Shown here one piece after another: positions 1 through 7,148 of a DNA stretch of 13,937 bases. The notes beneath the pieces were generated by a model, which was not told the DNA's origin, made no database searches, and saw only the letters and a program-made list of their open reading frames with translations. Source of the stretch: an uncultured Oscillospiraceae bacterium (GTDB lineage Bacteria > Bacillota > Clostridia > Oscillospirales > Acutalibacteraceae). Every line of letters begins with the position of its first letter. The stretch's first letter is position 1. The stretch spans positions 1-13,937 of the forward strand of contig CAUDCW010000026.1 in the NCBI GenBank assembly GCA_958448165.1. The letters are read 5' to 3'. The position numbers and the translations under genes were made by a program.

Positions 1-35
1 TTTTTTCAAGACTTTTCTTCGCTCTCTTGCGACAG

Positions 36-100
36 CTTCACTATTATATCAACTTCACTCTTGGTTGTCAAGGTTTTTTTATTATTTTTTTGATAATTCG
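36..100 (-). promoter_or_regulatory. Strong rRNA-type sigma-A promoter with UP element, reading out of the left edge
   Basis: On the minus strand a perfect -35 TTGACA (66-71) and a perfect -10 TATAAT (43-48) are separated by exactly 17 nt. An A-rich tract with only a few T and C bases lies directly upstream of the -35 (about 72-92), as expected of an UP element that contacts the RNA polymerase alpha subunit. Transcription would start near 36 and leave the window at position 1. The early transcript contains a short GC-containing stretch (GCTGTCGCAAGAGAGCG) and then CTTGAAAA, which resembles rRNA operon leaders of clostridia. I infer an rRNA (or tRNA) operon just outside the left edge; the gene itself is not visible. 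Confidence 0.8.
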
Positions 101-218
101 ACAAATTTCTTTTTCTGTTTATCCCTGTGCTTGAATTCGTGCCGATTGCGCTTAATTAACAGTATAATTTTTTCATACGGTGAAACAATTTTATTATCTT
201 TAAAGGTCGGTGATTATA

Positions 219-875
219 ATGAATAAGAAACGCCCGGTCGCATTATTTCTGATTTTATCCTTTATAATTATGCTTTTGACCGCTATTTCTTCATCTGCTT
301 TGTCAAAACAGGGCAGCTCCGGAGATGAAGTTACCGCAATTCAGACAAAGCTTTACGAGCTGGGATACTACGGCGGCAAGATTGACGGCATTTTCGGCTC
401 AGGTACAAAAAACGCTTTGATAAACTTTCAAAAGGACAACGGTCTTACTGCAGACGGAATAGCCGGAACTAAAACACTGCAGGCGCTGGGCATTTCGCAG
501 AACGGTTCGAGCGGTGAATTCAGCGAAAGCGAGGTTGCTTTGCTTGCAAGAATAATCTCCGCAGAAAGCCGAGGTGAGCCATACGAGGGTCAGGTTGCGG
601 TCGGTGCCGTAATACTGAACCGCATATCTCACCCCTCTTTTCCAAACACCTTAGCCGGTGTTATATATCAGCCCGGTGCGTTTTCTTGTCTTGACGACGG
701 ACAAGTGGATCAACCGGTTGCGGAAAGCTCCAAACGAGCCGCAAGAGATGCAATGAACGGTTGGGACCCGACCGGCGGAGCTATATACTATTATAATCCC
801 AAAACTGCAACCAACAAATGGATACGCTCAAGGCCTGTTATTACGGTCATCGGGTCGCACAAGTTCTGCTCATAA
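219..875 (+). CDS. sleB: SleB-type spore cortex-lytic enzyme, secreted
   Basis: The product is a lytic transglycosylase-like cell wall hydrolase of the SleB family, which degrades cortex peptidoglycan during spore germination. The 218-residue protein starts with a signal peptide or anchor (residues 1-28: Lys-rich start, long hydrophobic core, SSSA near the end). A peptidoglycan-binding domain follows (about 31-91, with LYELGYYGGKIDG and FQKDNGLTADGIAG typical of PG_binding_1). The catalytic Hydrolase_2 domain is about 105-217, with the expected catalytic Glu116 in ISAESRGEPYEGQ. Length and domain order match the family. The ATG at 219 is preferred over an in-frame GTG at 210 because the GTG lies inside the AAAGG/GGTG ribosome-binding region. 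No ypeB or cwlJ partner is next to it. A TATAAT at 163-168 lacks a good -35, and such genes are usually forespore (sigma-G) expressed, but I could not identify that promoter with confidence. Confidence 0.93.
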   Translation: MNKKRPVALFLILSFIIMLLTAISSSALSKQGSSGDEVTAIQTKLYELGYYGGKIDGIFGSGTKNALINFQKDNGLTADGIAGTKTLQALGISQNGSSGEFSESEVALLARIISAESRGEPYEGQVAVGAVILNRISHPSFPNTLAGVIYQPGAFSCLDDGQVDQPVAESSKRAARDAMNGWDPTGGAIYYYNPKTATNKWIRSRPVITVIGSHKFCS

Positions 876-890
876 TTTTCTGTGCGTTTT

Positions 891-925
891 AAAACCGCCC
901 TAAGAATCACTCTTAAGGCGGTTTT
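891..925. terminator. Bidirectional terminator between sleB and the GH13 gene
   Basis: Two 15-nt arms (891-905 and 911-925) pair with a single C/A mismatch around the loop ATCAC. The outer pairs are A/T runs, so the transcript ends in U residues on either strand. It lies between two convergent stop codons (875 and 962) and can serve both genes. Confidence 0.85.
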
Positions 926-961
926 ATAATCATAATTCTGTTTTCGGCTCGTCCTTATACA

Positions 962-2848
962 TTATAGATACTGATGCGTTATCTCCACAAAGGCGCAGCC
1001 CTGAGCAGGAATAAGCAGCTTGCCGTCGATAATCTCAGTGCCTGCAAGAGGAGTGCCGTTTCTGTATCCCGGCGGAATATCAATAGCAGCGTCCTCTTCG
1101 TCCGTATTGAAAGCACAGAACAGCGCCGTCTGATTGTCGTGGCGGATATACGAAAGCTGCTTGCCCGACGAAAAAGCATTAACCATTTCTCCGCCTTCAA
1201 GCGCAGAACAGTTCTTTCTGATTTTTCCGAGTGTCTTGTACCAATCAAGCAAATCCTCGTCCTCATTTCCCCACGGGAAGCAACCACGGTTGAACGGATC
1301 ACGATAACCCTCCATACCGACCTCATCGCCGTAATAAACGCAGGGGAATCCCGGAAGAGTATATTGAATACCCACTGCAATCTTCAAAAGCTTTATTCCT
1401 TTTTCTCTCTGCTCCGGGGTAAGCTTTGTATTCGCCTGCCACTCACGTCCGTTGCCGCCCATCGGCTCGCCTGCGATTACCGTCAGGATTCTTTCGGTGT
1501 CGTGCGTACCAAGCAGGTTCATCAGAACATCGAGAACCGGCTTTGGGTAATTTTCAACAACCGACATTATCCTGTCCATAATGTTTTCCGCATCTGTACC
1601 CTTTACATAGTCGATTATAGCCGCACGGAACGGATAGTTCATAACGCTGTCAAGCTGATTTCCCAGAAGGAACTTTCTTCTGCCGCCGTAGCTTTCCTTT
1701 GTCGAAGCGTCCTCCCAGACCTCTCCGATAACAATTGCTTCGGGATCCTCTGCCTTGACTGCGCTTCTCAGATTTTCTATAAATCCGTCGGGAAGCTCGT
1801 CCGCAACGTCAAGTCGCCAGCCGCTGTTGCCGGCTTTTATCCACTTGCGAACAATGCCGTCCTCGCCGTTGATATACTTATTAAACTCGCTGTCAAGCTC
1901 GTTTACCTCAGGCAGTGTGTAAAAGCCCCACCACGAGTTATATTGGTTTGGCCACTGAATAAAATTGTACCAGCTGTAATACGGCGATTCCTTTGAGTTG
2001 TAAGCACCGAGCGTGTCGTATCTGCCCGAGCGGTTGAAATACACACTGTCGCTGCCTGTATGGCTGAAAACGCCGTCGTTTATCACTCTGATGCCGCGCT
2101 TTTTTGCTTCGGCACAAAGCTCCTTAAAATCCTCCTCGGTGCCGAGTATAGGGTCAATTTTGCTGTAATCACCCGTATCGTAGCGATGGTTTGAGTAGGC
2201 CTCAAATATAGGGTTAAGATATATGCAGGTCACGCCAAGCTCTTCCAGATAGTCAAGCTTCTGCGTTATTCCCTTGAGGTCGCCCATAAAGAAGTCCGAG
2301 TTAGTGATTTCGCCGTGCTCGTTAGGTTTCCATTCGGGCATCTCGCCCCATTTTTCACGCAGAGTTTTGTCGGGATAAATGTTCTCTTTCTTCTCGCCCG
2401 AAAAATTGAATCTGTCGGGAAAAATCTGATACATTATGCCGCCTCTCGGCCACTTTGGCGTTTCAAAGCCTTTTTTGTAACAGGTTATCTGCCATGATGT
2501 AGCACCCGGCGAACGGTCAATCACCGATTTAAGCTTTGAGCCGGCAGGGTTAATATAGCGGTCGCCCTCATTCGTCTTAAGCCTGAAGCAGTGCCAATAC
2601 AGGCCGATTTTGTCAGGTGTAAAATGACAGTCCCACATCTCGTGTTCGTCGCCGTACATTCCGCACCAGAACATACTGTGAAACGAAAAGTCCCACTGTG
2701 TGTCGCTCTTTATCATAAGCTGAGCGCTGTAACACCCAAGGCTGCGCGGCAAAATTATGGTAAAGTGAATGTCTGTTCCCTCTTCTACCGCACCCATAGG
2801 ATTTCTGTAGAACGTATTTCTTGAATCGTAGATGGTGTTAATGTTCAA
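962..2848 (-). CDS. Cytoplasmic GH13 alpha-glycosidase (neopullulanase / cyclomaltodextrinase-like)
   Basis: This is a 628-residue alpha-amylase superfamily enzyme that should cleave alpha-glucosidic bonds in maltodextrins, cyclodextrins or pullulan fragments. An N-terminal beta-sandwich of CBM34 type (about 1-115, opening with IYDSRNTFYRNPMGAV) precedes the (beta/alpha)8 barrel, which begins at YQIFPDRF. All catalytic regions are present: region I DGVFSH (258-263), region II GWRLDVADE with nucleophile Asp347, region III GEVWED with acid/base Glu376, and region IV GTHD with Asp450. There is no signal peptide, so it should act on imported oligosaccharides. The start is a TTG either way. The AGGAG at 2858-2862 abuts the TTG at 2857 but sits 9 nt from the TTG at 2848, so 2848 is preferred. 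Exact substrate cannot be read from the sequence. Confidence 0.93.
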   Translation of the reverse strand: MNINTIYDSRNTFYRNPMGAVEEGTDIHFTIILPRSLGCYSAQLMIKSDTQWDFSFHSMFWCGMYGDEHEMWDCHFTPDKIGLYWHCFRLKTNEGDRYINPAGSKLKSVIDRSPGATSWQITCYKKGFETPKWPRGGIMYQIFPDRFNFSGEKKENIYPDKTLREKWGEMPEWKPNEHGEITNSDFFMGDLKGITQKLDYLEELGVTCIYLNPIFEAYSNHRYDTGDYSKIDPILGTEEDFKELCAEAKKRGIRVINDGVFSHTGSDSVYFNRSGRYDTLGAYNSKESPYYSWYNFIQWPNQYNSWWGFYTLPEVNELDSEFNKYINGEDGIVRKWIKAGNSGWRLDVADELPDGFIENLRSAVKAEDPEAIVIGEVWEDASTKESYGGRRKFLLGNQLDSVMNYPFRAAIIDYVKGTDAENIMDRIMSVVENYPKPVLDVLMNLLGTHDTERILTVIAGEPMGGNGREWQANTKLTPEQREKGIKLLKIAVGIQYTLPGFPCVYYGDEVGMEGYRDPFNRGCFPWGNEDEDLLDWYKTLGKIRKNCSALEGGEMVNAFSSGKQLSYIRHDNQTALFCAFNTDEEDAAIDIPPGYRNGTPLAGTEIIDGKLLIPAQGCAFVEITHQYL

Positions 2849-2900
2849 CTTTATCAACTCCTGTTTGATTACTTATACAATTTTGTACCCCAATGATAAG

Positions 2901-2929
2901 ATTATACCTTAATCCCTTTACATTTTCAA
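2901..2929 (-). promoter_or_regulatory. Sigma-A promoter of the GH13 gene
   Basis: On the minus strand a -35 TTGAAA (2924-2929) and a consensus -10 TATAAT (2901-2906) are spaced by 17 nt. Transcription would start near 2895, leaving a leader of about 45 nt before the preferred TTG start. Confidence 0.75.
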
Positions 2930-3021
2930 GCAAAACGCCGATAAACACCGCAAACATTCTTCCTCTTTCGACCGTTAAAGAGTAAAATTAATATTTTATT
3001 CATAAAAAGGCGAATCCCGTC

Positions 3022-3048
3022 TTGTTTTTTCGCATTTTTTATTATAAT
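3022..3048 (+). promoter_or_regulatory. Probable promoter of the membrane protein gene
   Basis: A consensus TATAAT (3043-3048) lies 32 nt upstream of the start codon. The best -35 is TTGTTT (3022-3027), with a short 15-nt spacer; using TAATAT at 3045-3050 instead gives 17 nt. It is back to back with the GH13 promoter in the divergent intergenic region. Confidence 0.45.
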
Positions 3049-3080
3049 ATAGTAGCATAAAATAATGGAGGTAGTAACAA

Positions 3081-4214
3081 ATGAACCAATTCAACTCGCC
3101 GTACGGCGCTTCCGGGCAATACATTGCCGCTTCGCCGTCATCGCATTTATGCCAGTACCTGAAAAAGCCTGTAGTTTTCACTATCGGACTTCTTTCAACT
3201 CTGAGCGCAATTCTTTCATTAGCAGTCGGGGTAATTTTGTCCGGTACGCTCAACACCGCTTTCGGCTTGCTGGCGCCGTACATTAATTCTTCTCAGAAAT
3301 CCTCATTTGAATTCGCCAAGAACTTCTTTTCAACCTATATGCTTGTCATAGTCGTTATCAGCACTGTCATGGCGCTTCTGGCGTCTGTGCCGTACATTAT
3401 AATGTTTTTCAAAAGCAGAGGCGGCAAAAACCCCACAGGCTCGGTCACGGTGCTTCAGGTTATTGCCGTTATCAATCTTATAGGTGCTTGCTTCAGCACA
3501 CTGGTAGTTGTGCTTTATTTCTTTATATTTGCATTTGCAGCATCGTTTATCTCTTCTTCAAGCTCGTTTAATCTTTATGGCTCTTCGTCAACCTCAGCGG
3601 GAGCAGGCGTTTCTATAGCTGTTCTGATAATATTCTTCATTATTTTTTCAATTGTCATCGCACTGAACCTTGCTTACTGCATAAATAAGGTCAGGCTTGC
3701 CGGCAGTGCAAAAAAAATACTGAATGACTGCGAAACCAGGCTTAAAGGTGCTGGTTTTGTCGGCGCAATGAATGTCATTATGTCAATCTCCCAGATTTTA
3801 AGTTCAATTACACTTATTATAATGGTTATCGCTCTGCTTGCATCGCCTTCATCAGCTTACGCAACCGTACGCTTCAACGGAATAAGCATTAATGTTCTTT
3901 CGGAGATAATAAACACGGTAGTCATTATACTGATTATCGCCTGTGTTGTATCTGTATTGAGCAGTGCTGTTATGATAGCAAAGGCAATCGCCGCATTCGG
4001 TGCAAAACGCCATATGAGCTATTTCAACGGTTCGCCGCAAGCACCGACAGGTCAGTATAACAATGGGTATGCGTCAAACAGCTATAACAGCGGATACAAC
4101 CCGTATCAGAGCAATTATCAAAGCACTGACAGCCAATACAACAGCACATACACCGATACAAGCAATTACGGCAACCCGTATTCAAACGACAGCCGGAACG
4201 GCGGAGGCTATTAA
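3081..4214 (+). CDS. Polytopic membrane protein with Tyr/Asn/Ser-rich C-terminal tail
   Basis: I do not recognise a named family for this 377-residue protein. About six hydrophobic segments are visible (roughly 31-55, 86-110, 123-157, 177-200, 226-254 and 275-306). A Ser-rich loop lies near 158-172, and a short hydrophilic stretch of mixed charge lies near 202-223. Residues 311-377 form a low-complexity tail with 12 Tyr, 12 Asn and 5 Gln among many Ser, Gly and Thr, with repeated xYNS/YQS-like units. The short N-terminus (NSPYGASGQY) has similar composition. There is no signal peptide and no recognisable catalytic motif. The start is supported by GGAGG (3067-3071) 9 nt upstream of the ATG. 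The gene appears monocistronic, with its own promoter and a terminator downstream. Confidence 0.88.
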   Translation: MNQFNSPYGASGQYIAASPSSHLCQYLKKPVVFTIGLLSTLSAILSLAVGVILSGTLNTAFGLLAPYINSSQKSSFEFAKNFFSTYMLVIVVISTVMALLASVPYIIMFFKSRGGKNPTGSVTVLQVIAVINLIGACFSTLVVVLYFFIFAFAASFISSSSSFNLYGSSSTSAGAGVSIAVLIIFFIIFSIVIALNLAYCINKVRLAGSAKKILNDCETRLKGAGFVGAMNVIMSISQILSSITLIIMVIALLASPSSAYATVRFNGISINVLSEIINTVVIILIIACVVSVLSSAVMIAKAIAAFGAKRHMSYFNGSPQAPTGQYNNGYASNSYNSGYNPYQSNYQSTDSQYNSTYTDTSNYGNPYSNDSRNGGGY

Positions 4215-4257
4215 GTCCGAGCACTTATAAGCAATTGTGCTGTAAAATCGCCGTACA

Positions 4258-4283
4258 GGGGCAGCGAAGGCTGTCCCTATTTT
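4258..4283 (+). terminator. Intrinsic terminator after the membrane protein gene
   Basis: The arms GGGGCAGC (4258-4265) and GCTGTCCC (4270-4277) form an 8-bp stem with one G-U pair around a GAAG loop. TATTTT follows. The next gene, the AEC permease, would therefore be transcribed separately. Confidence 0.7.
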
Positions 4284-4495
4284 GCAAATAATACTATTAT
4301 TGTTATTGTCAAGGGAGCAGGGAGTATCGAAAGCAGAAACTGTCCGGGTAATCTGCAAAGGCTATGTTATACAGTCGCAAAACGTAAGAAACGCTTTTTA
4401 CGGCAGGAATCACCCGTTTCTTCAAAATATTCAGTTACTTGGGCTTTTCCGATACGACCAAAACAGGGGAAATTTTAAGAGAAAGTGGTCTTATT

Positions 4496-5422
4496 ATGTT
4501 GCAAAATTTTCTGACAGTAGGTCAGCAGGTACTAATAATTTTTATTCTGATAGCAGTCGGCTATATCTGCGGCAAGGCAAAGCTGATAAAAGAAGAGGGC
4601 GCACAATGCCTGACAAATGTTGTTCTTTATGCAGTTACGCCGTGTCTTATGATAGAAGCGTTCCAGCGTGAATTTGATGCGCCTATGCTTTTGAACCTCG
4701 CCATAGTCGCCGCTGCGGCTTTCGGCGTGCATTTCATATCAATTATAATTGCAAGGCTGCTTGTGTATGACAAGGACAAGTCACGTCAGCTTGTGCTGCG
4801 CTTTTCGGTAATTTTTTCAAACTGCGGCTTTATGTGCCTGCCTCTCGAAGAGGCACTGCTCGGCAGCGACGGAGTTTTTTACGGCGGTGTGTTTGTCGCA
4901 GTGTTCAACATTATGCTGTGGAGCTACGGACTTGTTATGATGAGCGGCGACAAAAAACAGCTTTCCGCCAAAAAGCTTCTGCTTAATCCGGGCATTATGG
5001 GGGTATTGATCGGTCTTATATTCTTCCTGTTCTCAATCAAGCTGCCCGACATTGTTATGGCGCCGATTTGCTTTTTGTCCGACCTCAATACACCTCTACC
5101 GATGCTTGTTATCGGTTACTATCTCTGCAAGACAAACATCAAAGAGGCTCTGTGTGACAAAAAGGCTTATCTTGCAATTGCTCTGCGGCTTGCCGCAATT
5201 CCGCTCATCAGTCTTGCCGTTTTGTATCTTTGCGGAATAAGGGGAACAATTCTGCTTTCAACCATTATTGCCGCTTCGGCTCCCGTTGCCGCCTCAACAA
5301 CTATGTTTGCAACAAAATTTAACAAGTCGGTTTCGGTATCCGTGAATTTAGTATCGCTTTCAACAATCTTTTCAATAATCACAATGTCGGCAATAGTCGG
5401 CTTTACACAGGCAATAGCATAA
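4496..5422 (+). CDS. AEC-family (auxin efflux carrier-like) permease
   Basis: This 308-residue integral membrane protein belongs to the AEC/membrane-transport-protein family, whose bacterial members move small organic acids or other metabolites; the substrate here is unknown. It has about ten hydrophobic segments in two halves. Family-like stretches include SNCGFMCLPL in the first half, NPGIMGVLIGL in the middle, and LNTPLPMLVIG and SAPVAASTTMFATKF in the second half. The length fits the usual 300-315 residues. The ATG at 4496 is preferred over an in-frame TTG at 4439, because the extra 19 residues are polar and outside the usual family start; its ribosome binding site is weak (AGTGG about 8 nt upstream). 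The stop overlaps the Shine-Dalgarno of the following GH3 gene, 11 nt away, so the two form an operon. I found no convincing promoter in the 4284-4495 leader. Confidence 0.92.
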   Translation: MLQNFLTVGQQVLIIFILIAVGYICGKAKLIKEEGAQCLTNVVLYAVTPCLMIEAFQREFDAPMLLNLAIVAAAAFGVHFISIIIARLLVYDKDKSRQLVLRFSVIFSNCGFMCLPLEEALLGSDGVFYGGVFVAVFNIMLWSYGLVMMSGDKKQLSAKKLLLNPGIMGVLIGLIFFLFSIKLPDIVMAPICFLSDLNTPLPMLVIGYYLCKTNIKEALCDKKAYLAIALRLAAIPLISLAVLYLCGIRGTILLSTIIAASAPVAASTTMFATKFNKSVSVSVNLVSLSTIFSIITMSAIVGFTQAIA

Positions 5423-5433
5423 AGGAGATAAAA

Positions 5434-6645
5434 ATGAAAAAACAAAAAATCAGTCTTGCACTGTCAGCGGCGATAATCGCTCTTACCGTTTTAATGACCT
5501 CCTGCTCTTCTCCGGGCAGCAGCAGTGTGCAAAGCGAGACGGTTACTGCAACCGAAGCGCCAACCCAAAGTCCCGAGGAAAAAACGCTTGAAAATATGAC
5601 TCTTGAACAAAAGGCGGCTCAGACCGTTGTTGCAGGACTCTCCGGCACAGAGGTTGACGAGGATTTTCAGGCGCTTGCCGACAGAGGAATCGGCGGTGCG
5701 ATTTTGTTCGGCAGCAACATAACGGATTCGTCACAGCTTGTAACTCTTACAAATCAGATAAAAGCGTGCGCCGGCGAAGTTCCGATTATGATCGCTATGG
5801 ACGAGGAGGGCGGCGACGTCACAAGACTGCCTGATGATGTATTGAGTATGCCGTCGGCATACTCTATCGCCTGCGCGGGCAGTACAGAATATGCAAAGCT
5901 TGCCGGACAGAACCTCGGCAATCAGATAAAGGCGTTTGGCTTGTCAAGCGGTTTTTCGCCTGTCCTCGACATATGGTCAAACCCCGACAACACGGTTATC
6001 GGCACCCGAGCCTACGGCACAACCGCAGATGAAGTCTGCACCTACGGAACAGAGGCTTTGCGTGGAATTATGTCAACGGGTACAATAGCCGTTGCAAAGC
6101 ATTTTCCGGGTCACGGCGACACCGATGTTGACTCGCACTACGGTCTGCCCGTAGTGACAAAAACAAAAGCCGAGCTTGAAGAAATGGAGCTTAAGCCGTT
6201 TAAAGCGGCAATCGCAAGCGATATTCCCGGTATTATGGTAGGGCATATCTTATGCAGCGAGCTTGACCCCGACAACCCTGCAAGCCTGTCAAAAGCAATA
6301 GTCACCAACCTGCTCAAGGGTGAGCTTGGCTTTAACGGCGTTGTTTTCACCGATGATCTTACAATGGGCGCTGTATCGGAGCAGTACACGGCAGACGAAG
6401 CGGCGGTCAGGGCGTTAAAAGCAGGCTGTGATATGTTGCTTGTCTGCTTTGAATATGAAAACGCTGAGAACACAATCGACGCTATAGTTTCAGCTGTAAA
6501 GAACGGTCAGCTCTATGAAGAAAGGCTTGACGACGCAGTTCTGAGGATTCTTGCAATGAAAAGCAAATACAACGTAAGCTCAGAGCAAATCAGCGAACCC
6601 GATATTGAGGCAATAAACGAAAAGACCATGGATTTTCTGGAATAA
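5434..6645 (+). CDS. nagZ: GH3 beta-N-acetylhexosaminidase lipoprotein (NagZ-like)
   Basis: The 403-residue product is a single-domain GH3 enzyme expected to remove N-acetylglucosamine from cell-wall fragments or chitooligosaccharides. A lipoprotein signal precedes a lipobox MTSC with Cys24, so it should be anchored outside the membrane. A Ser/Thr/Glu-rich linker runs to about residue 48. The NagZ signature KHFPGHGDTDVDSH spans 222-235 and includes the Asp233/His235 acid-base pair. The nucleophile is expected at Asp307 in FTDDLTM. There is no GH3 C-terminal domain, as in short NagZ enzymes. AGGAG at 5423-5427 lies 6 nt from the ATG and overlaps the stop of the AEC gene, which indicates cotranscription and perhaps translational coupling. 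No clear terminator follows the gene. Other GH3 specificities such as beta-glucosidase are unlikely given the His-Asp dyad. Confidence 0.93.
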   Translation: MKKQKISLALSAAIIALTVLMTSCSSPGSSSVQSETVTATEAPTQSPEEKTLENMTLEQKAAQTVVAGLSGTEVDEDFQALADRGIGGAILFGSNITDSSQLVTLTNQIKACAGEVPIMIAMDEEGGDVTRLPDDVLSMPSAYSIACAGSTEYAKLAGQNLGNQIKAFGLSSGFSPVLDIWSNPDNTVIGTRAYGTTADEVCTYGTEALRGIMSTGTIAVAKHFPGHGDTDVDSHYGLPVVTKTKAELEEMELKPFKAAIASDIPGIMVGHILCSELDPDNPASLSKAIVTNLLKGELGFNGVVFTDDLTMGAVSEQYTADEAAVRALKAGCDMLLVCFEYENAENTIDAIVSAVKNGQLYEERLDDAVLRILAMKSKYNVSSEQISEPDIEAINEKTMDFLE

Positions 6646-6850
6646 CGGCACACAAAAGAGAGTTAAGAGTGAAGTTGTGGTTATCGCCGCAAGCGGCTCT
6701 TTAATTAAGAATTTACTCATAACAAGTCTGTGAGTTTGTAGGGAACAGTCTTAACAGTTCCGGCTCGCTCTGCTGAATTCTGAATTGTAACGAGCTCTTG
6801 GCTCCCTATGATGAGGGAATCAAGAACTCGCCTATACCTAAAAACTTAAG
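6646..6850. repeat. Gene-free repeat region: GGAAC palindrome and 17-bp hairpin
   Basis: No gene is visible here. It contains AAAGAGAGTTAAGAGTG (6656-6672), which recurs in near-identical form on the minus strand around 10517-10532. It also holds a palindrome-like unit TTTGTAGGGAACAGTC...GTTCCGG (6735-6762) related to two units at 10357-10385 and 10450-10476. A long imperfect hairpin follows, with 17-nt arms at 6791-6807 and 6814-6830, two C/A mismatches and one G-U pair. No T-run follows the hairpin, so it is not a standard terminator. The stretch looks like a decayed member of the same interspersed repeat family as 10335-10500. Confidence 0.6.
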
Positions 6851-7020
6851 GAAACACTGATTAAATCGTTTGTGCAGATTGCGCCGTCAGATTTTTCGTC
6901 AGGTTGGACAAACAAACCGCAGTAATGCTGTCGCATTACGAGGATTTTTTGGTCAGGCTGACGGAAAATATGCAAGCAAGATGTGCAAACAGCTTTTAAG
7001 CGTGATTTATTCAGTGTTTC
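6851..7020. mobile_element. MITE-like element with terminal inverted repeats and central hairpin
   Basis: The 170-bp segment begins GAAACACTGATTAAATC and ends with the inverted counterpart of GAAACACTGAATAAATC, so 16 of 17 terminal bases pair. Further in, CCGTCAG (6884-6890) pairs with CTGACGG (6958-6964). At the centre, GTAATGC (6922-6928) pairs perfectly with GCATTAC (6933-6939) around TGTC. TTAA lies just outside each end (6846-6849 and 7022-7025), a possible target duplication with one extra base on each side. There is no transposase ORF. The nested symmetry fits a non-autonomous miniature element, and its transcript could fold into one long hairpin. Confidence 0.7.
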
Positions 7021-7053
7021 ATTAATATTTTGAAAATATTTGTCATTTGACGA

Positions 7054-7081
7054 TTTATTTTTCCGCAAAATATGCTATAAT
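7054..7081 (+). promoter_or_regulatory. Extended -10 promoter of the small lipoprotein gene
   Basis: TGCTATAAT (7073-7081) is an extended -10 with a consensus hexamer at 7076-7081. The -35 is poor (TTTATT at 7054-7059, spacer 16), which an extended -10 can offset. It lies only about 30 bp beyond the end of the MITE-like element. Confidence 0.55.
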
Positions 7082-7148
7082 ATCCGCATAAATGATTAAT
7101 ATTACTAAGTGCCGATTTTATCTGCACTTTATAAACGGAGGAATTTCA

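Noticed and set aside
120..218. Forespore (sigma-G) or sigma-E promoter for sleB
   Set aside because: CATACGGT at 174-181 vaguely resembles a sporulation -10, but no matching -35 at the right distance was convincing.
974..1996. 340-codon plus-strand open frame opposite the GH13 gene
   Set aside because: It is antisense to clear GH13 catalytic motifs, is rich in Arg, Val and Ser without domain features, and has no ribosome binding site. It is a shadow of the real gene.
4284..4495. Known riboswitch (for example c-di-GMP-I) before the AEC gene
   Set aside because: GCAAAGGCTATG resembles a fragment of the c-di-GMP core, but the other conserved segments and their order are missing.
4282..4671. 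129-codon frame overlapping the start of the AEC gene
   Set aside because: It runs out of frame through the conserved permease N-terminus and has no ribosome binding site or recognisable sequence.
6687..6705. Terminator for the GH3 gene at GCCGCAAGCGGC
   Set aside because: The loop is too tight for the full stem, leaving about 4 bp, and the T-run after it is weak.
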